From a virus, in IMG/VR virus record IMGVR_UViG_3300032134_000011, positions 1-33,691 of that record: a stretch of 33,691 bases of DNA; one strand, written 5' to 3'. Both the position numbers and the translations under genes were made by a program. Position 1 is the stretch's first letter. Each line of letters starts with the position of its first letter. This document shows, piece after piece, positions 7,643 through 15,983 of this stretch. The notes beneath the pieces were generated by a model, which was given only the letters and a program-made list of their open reading frames with translations, was not told the DNA's origin and did not search any database.

Positions 7643-8575
7643 ATGGCTACATTAGCAGAATTATTACAACAAATAGAGGGTGGACAGAGATCCGAATTTG
7701 GAGCGAAGGGAATGGGGCTTACAAAGGCTGGAGCCGATGATTTAAAAGCCTTAAGAGAGTATGAAATCGCCTTGAAGGAAGAAGCGGCGGAACGCGAAAG
7801 AGGTATAGGTCAGGCTAAATCACGCGGTGGTGCGACAAGATGGGTTACTAAGCTTATTGACTTTCTTGCTAAAGTACCGGTTGGCTCTGCACTTAGCAAG
7901 CCATTACAAGATTACACTAAAGACCATCGCTTTACTTTGTCTTCTCCTTTTGGCGAAAGGGTGAAAGACCCGTTTAGGTCATTGGAAACAAAAGCTCCGG
8001 ATACTACTTTTTATTCCACTTCTGCGAAAAAATTAGGATCTCAAGCCAGAACACTTGAAGATTTTCTAGGTGATGCTGAAAAGACGCTTGATGATACAGC
8101 AACTGTAAACGCGCTTACCGACATGTTTACATCTTACCAAACAACAGCTGCTGGATTTACTCCAGAATACGCAGGTGACATATTTAAAGATATTGGATCG
8201 GGGAAAGGGATTTTTGAATCAATAAAGGGAGCTGAAGCGTCAAGACGAAAAACTTTGATGGATGAATATATAGCAAATCTTAGTAAGGCTAAAGTGGGTG
8301 CTGATGGAGGAGCCCCTAGTGCAATATCCCAAGAAGCTTTCGGGAAAAAATTCGGTATGCCCGATAGCAAGTGGGCCATTGGAGGACAAGAACCATTTAA
8401 ACTTGGAAGATCAGTTAGCAATGTTTTAGAAAATCCAAATTTTAGAAGTATACTGCCAAAACAATATTCAAGAACGGGTTTTGACCCAAGAACAAATAAG
8501 CAAATATCAGATATTTTTGGATTTGACAAAAATTTACTTGACATATTAAAACAATACGGCTTTGGAGGAGGTTAA
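7643..8575 (+). CDS. Hypothetical virion protein, possible internal protein
   Basis: The 310-aa protein is preceded by AAGGAG. It is helical at the N-terminus (LAELLQQIEGGQRSEF; ALREYEIALKEEAAERERG). A mixed Gly/Ser/Phe-containing middle follows, and the end is Gly-rich (ILKQYGFGGG). No enzyme motif was found. It is the first of a group of genes read in one direction with short gaps, which in podovirus-like genomes often encode internal or ejection proteins. That role is inferred from position only. Confidence 0.65.
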   Translation: MATLAELLQQIEGGQRSEFGAKGMGLTKAGADDLKALREYEIALKEEAAERERGIGQAKSRGGATRWVTKLIDFLAKVPVGSALSKPLQDYTKDHRFTLSSPFGERVKDPFRSLETKAPDTTFYSTSAKKLGSQARTLEDFLGDAEKTLDDTATVNALTDMFTSYQTTAAGFTPEYAGDIFKDIGSGKGIFESIKGAEASRRKTLMDEYIANLSKAKVGADGGAPSAISQEAFGKKFGMPDSKWAIGGQEPFKLGRSVSNVLENPNFRSILPKQYSRTGFDPRTNKQISDIFGFDKNLLDILKQYGFGGG

Positions 8576-8577
8576 AA

Positions 8578-9354
8578 ATGACTGACGAAGAAATACAAGA
8601 ATTATTAAGAAAAGCTGGTGTAGGTGAAGACCAGTGGAAATACTATACGGCTAGTTCGGAGGAACTTCCGGGACTATTTGGATTTAGTGAATATCAAGGC
8701 AAAAAATTCGGAGAGCTTTTTGGTGGTTTTGGACAGTTTGACCCTAATAAAATTTCCGAAGCATACGGAGTTATTGACAAATATGGTCAGCAACAAAAAT
8801 CCGATATAGGTTCTAAATTGAAAACTGGAATGAGTGGCTTGGGTCAGGGACTTATGAGTAGCATTGGGTCAATAAAGGAAAATATAGGACAAAAAATTGG
8901 CGGGTTCGGTGCAAGGCAGAAAGAAATTGGCATGCAAAGAACTGGTGCATATGAAGGTGCCGGCGAATTGCGAAGACAAAGAGATATGGGTTTACTTAAT
9001 CTAGAAGAAAATCTTGGAGCAAGAAGCGCTTTGGTAGGCAGCAAGACTCAAAATTGGAGCGAAAAATTAATGGATCTGGTTTCGAAAGTTTATCAGATGA
9101 ATCCCGGAGATACCGATCCAAGGATTGGAACAGAGGGAATTTTAGGGGAAAAAGACCCTGCTATTAATTTCCCGGCTGGGACGACGAACGCCTATATGAA
9201 AGATCAACTTACGTCATACTTTCAACAAACAGGTATTGAGGCAAGCCAAGAAGAATTAGAAAATTATTTAAATCTTTATTCTGAGGCATACAGAGCAAGT
9301 GGGAATACACTATCGATAGCCGATTGGTGGGAATCACAGCAAACCGGAGGATGA
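8578..9354 (+). CDS. Hypothetical virion protein with Gly-rich helical core
   Basis: The 258-aa protein has the ribosome site GGAGGAGG upstream. The N-terminal ~80 residues are acidic and mixed. Residues ~80-130 are Gly/Met/Ile-rich (GMSGLGQGLMSSIGSIKENI), suggestive of a membrane-active or packing helix. The C-terminal part is helical, ending in IADWWESQQTGG. It lies in the same tight series as its neighbours (2-bp and 1-bp gaps). A DNA-ejection role is possible but unproven. Confidence 0.6.
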   Translation: MTDEEIQELLRKAGVGEDQWKYYTASSEELPGLFGFSEYQGKKFGELFGGFGQFDPNKISEAYGVIDKYGQQQKSDIGSKLKTGMSGLGQGLMSSIGSIKENIGQKIGGFGARQKEIGMQRTGAYEGAGELRRQRDMGLLNLEENLGARSALVGSKTQNWSEKLMDLVSKVYQMNPGDTDPRIGTEGILGEKDPAINFPAGTTNAYMKDQLTSYFQQTGIEASQEELENYLNLYSEAYRASGNTLSIADWWESQQTGG

Positions 9355-9355
9355 T

Positions 9356-11011
9356 ATGGCTGACGCCTTAGACACTTTACTAAACCAAACTCTTCCTAAT
9401 TTCTTAGGGCAAGAAATATCTAATTTGCGAACTGAAGCTCGGTTTCAAGCTCAAGAAGAAAGTGATAAGAAAAAATATCTTCAAGAATGGAATCGCAATG
9501 AAACTCGCTATCAGGACAAGATTCGTACTGAGCGTGAAGAGCGCAATGAAGAACGTGATAGAATAATTATATCCAGAGGTTTCGAAATGGACTTGGATAA
9601 AAAGAATGAATATTACGGGCAGCTAGTTAACTCCGGAAGAATGAAATCTGTATTCGGATATGACTTACTTGAAGGCGAGATGTCTCGTTCTAGCTCTGAA
9701 CTGGATAGATCGTCTACGCTAATGCAGGGTATTGATGTTTATAATTTAAATGATTTTGAACACCGTCAAATAGAAAATCTATATAAAAGTGGAAAATTTG
9801 ATGAAGGATTTGAAACTTTAAATGAAGTTTTGGACAGAAAGGTTGATCCAAAAAATTACCCAGAAATAAATCTTTCTGTTAAGACTTTATCTTCTCAGAT
9901 TGATGAAAATATAAAAGCCCTTGTCAGTCCACTTAATCAGAGCCTGTTAGATTCAAAACAAAAGCAAGCATATAGAGATGACATTACTCGACTTCAGTCG
10001 GAAATATCAACTATATTAGCTCCGCTTAGTAGACTGAAAGTTCCCGGTGTCGGTGGTGGAGCTGGTGATCCGGATTCTACTGATTGGGGTGTTTTACAAA
10101 TAAATGATAAAGTTTGGGATGAAACTTCACAGAAATTTTTTAATAAACCAGTGAAAAGATTGAGTTCAGGCGAACATATAAGATTAGGTGCTTGGATACA
10201 AAAAAACAGTCCTCGTAAAGTGGGAGATTCTACATCAGGTTGGAATAACTGGTCTGTTATTTTAAATAAGTCTTATGAAAAGCATCTTAATAAATCTGAT
10301 GCATATTATATGTCTGGAGGATTATCTAAGTCTGACCTGGGATTAATAAACCAAGAATTTGGTAAGGATGCGCCGATTGCAAAAGCTGTTATGATGGCAG
10401 AATCTGGTGGAAAATATGGTGCTATTAATCAGAATTTCCCCGGTGGCAAGTCAAGAACTGGCAGTCTAAAAGATATTACAGAGTTTAAACCATTTGAAGG
10501 GGAGTGGAATCAAATGGCTATAGATTATATGGCTAACGAGCTTGGAGTATCTAAAGAGGAATTAAAAAAAGATCATGGTGCGTATATAAGTAGTAATTTT
10601 TTACAAAAGTACTCTGACAAGCCAAATCTTAATTCGAAAAGAGCAAAAGAAAAACTTATATCGTTTACAAAGGAGTTAAAAAATACCCTACCTTCTCAAT
10701 CTGTACAATTTACAGTTCCAAGTGGAAAGCATCAAGGTAAAAAATTGAATAAATCAATAGTTACGGATTTGCTTAAGAGTAAACGTCAAGACGATTGGCA
10801 GGGTAAAATGAGAAAGGGAAAAATAATCTACGGGATAACTGCTGGGGCAAAGTACGAATGGCTTGATACGTTTGCTCAAGAACTTGGTTTTGATTCAGCT
10901 GAAGAATTGAATTCAAAAGAAGGTGCTATGGCAATGAGAGATTATTATAGCGGCAAGAGATCTCAGGCTGGTAAAGTTGATTTTGAACAACCATTTACTA
11001 TCACTAGGTAA
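9356..11011 (+). CDS. Internal virion protein with circularly permuted lysozyme-like (SLT) domain
   Basis: The protein has 551 aa and starts after CGGAGG. Residues 1-230 are charged, largely helical. A lysozyme-type motif set follows in swapped order. First comes DWGVLQINDKVW with Q248-I249-N250, an Asn/His-Ile-Arg-x-Gly-Ala-Trp-Ile helix and GWNNWSV (residues ~240-318), normally the C-terminal half of the domain. Then comes FGKDAPIAKAVMMAESGGKY with Glu349 as the catalytic acid and GAINQNF (residues ~326-362), normally the N-terminal half. Both halves look intact. The likely role is local peptidoglycan opening during DNA entry. The C-terminal ~190 residues are unassigned. Confidence 0.65.
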   Translation: MADALDTLLNQTLPNFLGQEISNLRTEARFQAQEESDKKKYLQEWNRNETRYQDKIRTEREERNEERDRIIISRGFEMDLDKKNEYYGQLVNSGRMKSVFGYDLLEGEMSRSSSELDRSSTLMQGIDVYNLNDFEHRQIENLYKSGKFDEGFETLNEVLDRKVDPKNYPEINLSVKTLSSQIDENIKALVSPLNQSLLDSKQKQAYRDDITRLQSEISTILAPLSRLKVPGVGGGAGDPDSTDWGVLQINDKVWDETSQKFFNKPVKRLSSGEHIRLGAWIQKNSPRKVGDSTSGWNNWSVILNKSYEKHLNKSDAYYMSGGLSKSDLGLINQEFGKDAPIAKAVMMAESGGKYGAINQNFPGGKSRTGSLKDITEFKPFEGEWNQMAIDYMANELGVSKEELKKDHGAYISSNFLQKYSDKPNLNSKRAKEKLISFTKELKNTLPSQSVQFTVPSGKHQGKKLNKSIVTDLLKSKRQDDWQGKMRKGKIIYGITAGAKYEWLDTFAQELGFDSAEELNSKEGAMAMRDYYSGKRSQAGKVDFEQPFTITR

Positions 11012-11014
11012 TAA

Positions 11015-14000
11015 ATGCCACAAATTACAGCAGAAGAATTTTTTGGTGCAACGGAACCGGAATCTGGATTAGGAGAAAGACTTTCATTTTTAAATACATT
11101 TGAAACTCCAAAGAATGAAGGCGTTTTGGGTGTTGATGATTTTTTTGGGACTGGACAATCTGTTCTCCCAGAGAATCAAAAAGTTGAAAGCTCCGAATTA
11201 TGGGATTATATTCCCGATGTTATCAAAAAAGGATATAACGAATCTGTTACAGGTATGGCTCAACAGCTTGCCACAGGTGAAGCTCCGTTTGATTTAGAAA
11301 ATTATCATCCGGGTGTTCTTGGGGACATAGGTTCTGCTGTTATAGGTTTCTTCATGCCCGCTGACGTAGCTTTGTTTGCAGCTGGCGGAGGTATTGGTGG
11401 TCAAGCTGCGAAGAAGGCTGGAAAATTAGCATTAAAACAAATGATGCGAGCTGGTGTTAAAAAAGAATTTGCCGAAAAAACTCTTCAAAGTGGAATGACC
11501 ACAATGGCTGGTAAAGCTGGTGTTTCAGCTGGAGCTAGCGCTGTTGCGCTTGGGTCTTATAGTGGAATTGCCGATGCAATGGTTCAGGAAATAGAAACTA
11601 ATAATATAGATTGGGGTCAGGTATCGAAAGCCACAGCTAAGGGTGCAGTTCTTGGTGCTACTGTAGGTGCAATTGGCGGGAGAGCAGCCGCAAAAGGAAC
11701 AAGTGAAGCGGTTAAGGTTGCTCAAGAAATAGCATCATTTGGAATTTTGGAACCCTCTCTTGATTTGAGAATACCCACACCACAAGACTTTCTTCATGCA
11801 AGCGGTATGATACTTGGTATACGTGGCGCTAATATGTCTATTAAGTTGGGTAAAAGAGCTATAAAAGGTGAACCGTTAATAAAGTCAGAACGAAAATATA
11901 AAGAAGCTTCTCCAGAATTTTTAGAAGAAACATCAAAGTCTGTATTGGAAAGAAGGATTGAAAAAAGAAAAGAATCTGAAATTTGGAAATCTGAAAGAAA
12001 AGGATTCGGTGAAACTAAAATAGTCGGCGAAAGGGAAACTGGTAAAGGTATTAAAGTTTTCCAATTAAAAGATACTCAATCTAATAAAACTTTAGAACTC
12101 CCAAAGAATGAATTCTTTAAAGAATTTGATATGTATAAAGACCCACTATCGCCAGAAGCGTTACAGAAGAAAAAATTTGGCGAAGTAGCTGGTCTGCAAA
12201 GAAAACTTACAACCGAAGAATATGGTCTTACAAACAATATTCTTTCAGAAAAGAAATTCCAAATTACTGGAAAAGAAAAGATAAGCAGTAGGGACATGAA
12301 TCCTCGTCAACTTTTCAAATACAGAAAAGCGCTGAGATATGAAAAAGAATTAATTGACATTAAGAAAGAGTTAAAACCAAACCTTGTTGAGTTTGAGCCC
12401 GGTAAGACGCTTGCTGAAAGACTGTTTCCTGAAAAAATGATTCAACCATTTTTAGCTGCTGAAACGAGACTTAAGTCAACCGAGGGACAATCACTTGGAA
12501 GAAGGATGATACCAGAAGCTGATGCAAAAAGAGCTGAGATAGTAGGTACATTTGTAGAAGAAGGAGTAAGACAGAGCGGACTAAGAACCTATAAAAATCC
12601 TAAAGAGGTAGCTGATGCTTTGGAAGGAAAACCTGTCAGCGCAGAAGCGAAGTTAATAGCTGATAAAGTCAAGATATCTTTGGACAAGGCTTATAAGTTG
12701 GCTAAGGATGCTGGAATAGATGTATCAGGATATATAGAGGGATATTTTCCAAGGATGATGAAAAAAGATATTCAACAGATTATCTTTGATGACCTAATGC
12801 CTTTTATAAAGAAGAACGAAAAACTTCTTGACAGAAAAATAACTAGACCAGAAGATTTAAAAATTCTTAACAAGCTTATAGAGAAACATGTTCAGTCCGG
12901 CGAATTTAATAATGTCACAAATAAGGCTGTAAATAAACTTGTAAAAGAAGGCAAACTAAGTTACAAGGAAGCTCTGAATAATCTAACTAGTGAAGTTATG
13001 GGTGAAATGTACTCTCCTTTTGGCAATCTAGAAAAAGCAAGGAAGATAGACCTTCCATCAGAATTTTATGAAAGAAATGCAAAGGAAGTTTTAGTAAGAT
13101 ATTTTGATAAATTTGGAAAAAGAATTGCGACTGCAGAAGTATTTGGAAAGCGAGGGGAAAAGGCAAAGGTTCTTCTTGATTCATTGAGATTAAAGAATCC
13201 AGCTGAACATAGGGTATTAAAAGAACTCTATACTAACTTCACCGGACTCTCAAGCGTAGACCCAGCTAAAGCTATGTCGCCTGCAGCTAGAAAGATATCT
13301 AATGATATTATGGCTTTCGAATACGCCACGAAGATTGGTCTTGGCTTTGCTACCATACCAAACATGAGTCAGTTTACCATTTCAACTGCTATGGAGGCTG
13401 GGTACTTAAGGACATTTAGGGGCGCATTTAGACTCTTTAATCCGGAAGTTAGAAAAAAGATAAGACAATCCGGTGCCACACATCACAATGTTATGGATAT
13501 GCTTCTTGGTACTGACATGGGATTTAATCCTCTTAGCTGGAGAGAGAATTTTAAGCACATGATTTTTGATAAAGGAAACAGATTAACTCACGCTGCTAGT
13601 ATTTTGTCTAGTGTTTCTGGTTTTAAAAGCATAAACTACTTCAACCAACTCTTGGCAGCTTCAACAGCTGAGGTATATGTAAAGGATTTGCATAGGGTGG
13701 CTAAATCAAATGCTCCAAAATCTCGAGGAGAAGAGGGGAATCGTAGATATAAATGGGCAACAAGAAATCTCACAAGACTTGGAATTTCTAAGGAAAGTTA
13801 CGCTAAAGAATCTTTAAGTAATTCAAATATAGAAAATGCAATGTATAAATTTGCAAAAGACAGTCAGTTGCAGAAAGACATTCTTAAAGACCCGCTGGCT
13901 TTTAATAATCCAAAATTGAGACCATTATTCATTTTTAAAAGATTTGGATATAGACAGGCTAAGTATTTTAAAGATGTTATGAATAGAGAAATAGCTATGG

Positions 14001-14614
14001 GAAATGTTTTAGCACCATTAAGGTTAGCTGTTGGTGGTATGTTCGGAGCTCAATTTATTGGATGGGCAAAAGATGGTCTTATAAAATTTTATAGCGGGCA
14101 AGATGTTGTCAGGGAAGATAAGGAAGGATGGGATAAGCTTAAAGAGGCTATGTCTAGAGTGGGCGCAATGGGATTCTTTTCTGATCTAATAGATGCTGAA
14201 AATAAGTTAGCAGCAATTAAATTTCTTGTAACTCCAGTTATGTTTTCCGATATGGAAAAGATTTATTCCGGAACAGAATCTCTTTTATACAACTTAGATA
14301 CTTGGGGATTCAATTCTATCGCACTCCAAAGAAGTGTTAAGGGTTACGCAGATATATTTGGAGCTGTACCAAAGCAACTTGCGAAACAAATCGAGCTTCC
14401 CGGTCAGAAGAAAAGGTCAATATCTTCCCAAAAAGGAAGACTTAGAACAAAGATATTCGATTTATTTTTAGAAAAAAAACCAGAAGAGGCTCGGAAACAT
14501 ATTATAGCGTGGAATAAAAGCAGACCAAGCAATCCATTTACTCCTTACGACATAAGCGATTCAGATATATATCAATATGTTGCTCGGAAAGCAAGAATTA
14601 AAGCAAACCCGTAA
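11015..14614 (+). CDS. Very large internal/ejection protein candidate (1199 aa)
   Basis: Near the N-terminus two similar short motifs occur, AEEFFGAT and VDDFFGTG. Several Gly/Ala-rich hydrophobic segments follow (residues ~105-130, ~167-190, ~205-225, e.g. GAVLGATVGAIGGRAAAKG). Then comes a long charged helical body, and another hydrophobic patch near residue 1000 (RLAVGGMFGAQFIGWAKDG). Size, place after other virion-type genes and membrane-compatible segments recall the long ejection proteins of podoviruses (T7 gp16 type) and the large multi-domain phage proteins. No catalytic motif was identified. The role is inference. Confidence 0.55.
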   Translation: MPQITAEEFFGATEPESGLGERLSFLNTFETPKNEGVLGVDDFFGTGQSVLPENQKVESSELWDYIPDVIKKGYNESVTGMAQQLATGEAPFDLENYHPGVLGDIGSAVIGFFMPADVALFAAGGGIGGQAAKKAGKLALKQMMRAGVKKEFAEKTLQSGMTTMAGKAGVSAGASAVALGSYSGIADAMVQEIETNNIDWGQVSKATAKGAVLGATVGAIGGRAAAKGTSEAVKVAQEIASFGILEPSLDLRIPTPQDFLHASGMILGIRGANMSIKLGKRAIKGEPLIKSERKYKEASPEFLEETSKSVLERRIEKRKESEIWKSERKGFGETKIVGERETGKGIKVFQLKDTQSNKTLELPKNEFFKEFDMYKDPLSPEALQKKKFGEVAGLQRKLTTEEYGLTNNILSEKKFQITGKEKISSRDMNPRQLFKYRKALRYEKELIDIKKELKPNLVEFEPGKTLAERLFPEKMIQPFLAAETRLKSTEGQSLGRRMIPEADAKRAEIVGTFVEEGVRQSGLRTYKNPKEVADALEGKPVSAEAKLIADKVKISLDKAYKLAKDAGIDVSGYIEGYFPRMMKKDIQQIIFDDLMPFIKKNEKLLDRKITRPEDLKILNKLIEKHVQSGEFNNVTNKAVNKLVKEGKLSYKEALNNLTSEVMGEMYSPFGNLEKARKIDLPSEFYERNAKEVLVRYFDKFGKRIATAEVFGKRGEKAKVLLDSLRLKNPAEHRVLKELYTNFTGLSSVDPAKAMSPAARKISNDIMAFEYATKIGLGFATIPNMSQFTISTAMEAGYLRTFRGAFRLFNPEVRKKIRQSGATHHNVMDMLLGTDMGFNPLSWRENFKHMIFDKGNRLTHAASILSSVSGFKSINYFNQLLAASTAEVYVKDLHRVAKSNAPKSRGEEGNRRYKWATRNLTRLGISKESYAKESLSNSNIENAMYKFAKDSQLQKDILKDPLAFNNPKLRPLFIFKRFGYRQAKYFKDVMNREIAMGNVLAPLRLAVGGMFGAQFIGWAKDGLIKFYSGQDVVREDKEGWDKLKEAMSRVGAMGFFSDLIDAENKLAAIKFLVTPVMFSDMEKIYSGTESLLYNLDTWGFNSIALQRSVKGYADIFGAVPKQLAKQIELPGQKKRSISSQKGRLRTKIFDLFLEKKPEEARKHIIAWNKSRPSNPFTPYDISDSDIYQYVARKARIKANP

Positions 14615-14633
14615 TGAAAGTTAGGTAAAAGAT

Positions 14634-15245
14634 ATGAACGGTAAAACAATTGACGACATAATAAATCAATCTGATATCATAAGTGTATTATCATCTATGT
14701 CAGCTGATGCGACGAATGTTGATACAAGAAACTCCCTTGTGGGTCAGCAGGGATTTGACCTTCCAAGCGTTGCGTTAGCTTCTGGTGGAAGAGCTCCAGA
14801 AATTAGGCAAACTACAGCTAGAGATTATACTGGTTTATCCGATGAAGATTTATTAAGTATGGTTATGGGGACTGCTGGAGGCGGTGGAGGTGCTAAAAGC
14901 TTGAAAGATGTTGTATCTAAAATGTTTAAAGAGTCTTCTAAAACTCCTCTTAAAAGGGCTTCAATCCCTTACGGAGAAGTTGGGTCTGGAACTGACGTAT
15001 GGAGAATGCTTAGTCCGGCTCAAAAAAAGCAAGCTGCTGATTTGTTTTCAAAACAATTCAATATTGAAACATTTAAGCAGGTTCAAAGGGCAAAAAAGGG
15101 AGCTGAACAGCTTCTTACCAAGGAAGTTCAGCCAGTAGGAAAGTTGGCAGATTATATGAAATTGACAGAGGGAAGGTCTTCGCTACCCTTACCGACATTG
15201 CCAGAGAATGTTGCTCGTGAAATATATAAACTGATGAAAAAGTAA
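14634..15245 (+). CDS. Hypothetical virion-region protein sharing a motif with the 15363 gene
   Basis: The protein has 203 aa. Its N-terminus, KTIDDIINQSDIISVL followed by a T-N-V-D, recurs as KSIDQIIQESNFIDVL and T-N-V-E in the product of 15363-15752. A Gly run (GTAGGGGGAKS) lies near residue 83, and the rest is basic and helical. No family is recognised. The shared segment suggests a common binding partner. Confidence 0.6.
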   Translation: MNGKTIDDIINQSDIISVLSSMSADATNVDTRNSLVGQQGFDLPSVALASGGRAPEIRQTTARDYTGLSDEDLLSMVMGTAGGGGGAKSLKDVVSKMFKESSKTPLKRASIPYGEVGSGTDVWRMLSPAQKKQAADLFSKQFNIETFKQVQRAKKGAEQLLTKEVQPVGKLADYMKLTEGRSSLPLPTLPENVAREIYKLMKK

Positions 15246-15361
15246 TGCCTAATCGAGCTGCAAAAGAGCGCAAGCGACGAAGACATAAGATTAATATTGT
15301 GAATAGGCGTAGAAAAAGAGAATTAAAAAAATTGCAAAAGGAAAAGATCGAAGGTAAATAA
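15245..15361 (+). CDS. 38-aa highly basic peptide
   Basis: The ATG overlaps the previous stop (TAATG) and the frame ends one base before the next start. The product begins MPNRAAKERKRRRHK and continues with NRRRKRELKKLQKEK; about half its residues are Lys or Arg. It is probably nucleic-acid binding or packaged with DNA. The composition resembles the basic tail of the bS21 homologue encoded nearby, but no homology can be claimed. Confidence 0.6.
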   Translation: MPNRAAKERKRRRHKINIVNRRRKRELKKLQKEKIEGK

Positions 15362-15362
15362 A

Positions 15363-15752
15363 ATGGCTGGACAAGAAGCATTTATAAAAGAAGGTGAAAC
15401 AAGTATACAATACTACACGCCAGAACAAGAAGACTTAATTAATCAAATATTTGACAAAGTTTCGTTCGACGATAATCTCCCTATAGCAGAGAGAATGCAA
15501 ATGATTTTAGAAATGATTAACAATCCAGATAAGCATGATTTCTTTGAAAGGAATCCAACTCTGCAGGAAAGACCAACGGCAAAAAGTATAGACCAAATTA
15601 TTCAAGAATCAAATTTTATAGATGTTTTGGCGCCAGCAGATAAAACAAATGTTGAGGCTACCTATACAAGAGGAAAAACTTCTATTGAAAGACTTTTAGA
15701 AAATCCAAGGATTCTTTCTCGGGAACCTATTCCAGATCCAGATATTATGTAA
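15363..15752 (+). CDS. Hypothetical protein, last gene of the plus-strand virion block
   Basis: The 129-aa acidic protein has an N-terminal helical half (EQEDLINQIFDKVSF; ERMQMILEMINN). The C-terminal half carries the KSIDQIIQESNFIDVL motif (residues ~74-90) shared with the 14634 gene. Its stop codon ends at 15752, directly next to the opposing stop of the bS21 gene at 15753. Confidence 0.6.
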   Translation: MAGQEAFIKEGETSIQYYTPEQEDLINQIFDKVSFDDNLPIAERMQMILEMINNPDKHDFFERNPTLQERPTAKSIDQIIQESNFIDVLAPADKTNVEATYTRGKTSIERLLENPRILSREPIPDPDIM

Positions 15753-15983
15753 TCAAAAAGGTTTTTTATCTACCTTAAGCTGTCTCTTCATAAGAAGTCT
15801 GGCTTTCTTCTTTTCCCGACGCTTTCTCTCGGATTTCTTTTCGTAAAATCGTTGTTCTTTGTATTCTTCCATCACCCCGCTTTCATTGAATACCTTTTTA
15901 AAGCGCGAAATTAGCCCTTGAACGCTTTCATTTTTCTTTCTTGATACCCCTATCGGCTTGGCTTGAAAAGTTTCTAATTTCAC
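15753..15983 (-). CDS. rpsU-like: Phage-encoded ribosomal protein bS21 homologue
   Basis: The 76-aa protein starts with GTG, overlapping the helicase stop as GTGA, with GGAGG seven bases upstream. It lines up with bS21: a short N-terminal strand, then SVQGLISRFKKVFNESGVM (family: E/S-x-x-x-A-L-x-R-F-K-x-x-x-x-x-x-G-V-L), EEYKEQRFYEKKSERKRR (family: x-x-x-R-R-E-F-Y-E-K-P-x-x-x-R-K-R) and a Lys/Arg tail. Length is close to cellular bS21 (~70 aa). bS21 sits on the 30S platform near the anti-Shine-Dalgarno end of 16S rRNA and aids initiation. A viral copy could replace the host protein and bias translation. Virus-encoded bS21 is known from other phages; the family call is strong. Confidence 0.85.
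   Translation of the reverse strand: MKLETFQAKPIGVSRKKNESVQGLISRFKKVFNESGVMEEYKEQRFYEKKSERKRREKKKARLLMKRQLKVDKKPF

Noticed and set aside
8134-8544. 136-aa minus-strand open frame inside the virion block
   Set aside because: Antisense to a gene that is tightly spaced with its neighbours and has a good ribosome site; no motif in this frame.
15750-15775. Bidirectional terminator at the convergent junction
   Set aside because: The A-run and T-run (CAAAAAGGTTTTTT) lack a proper stem, so I could not support a terminator.
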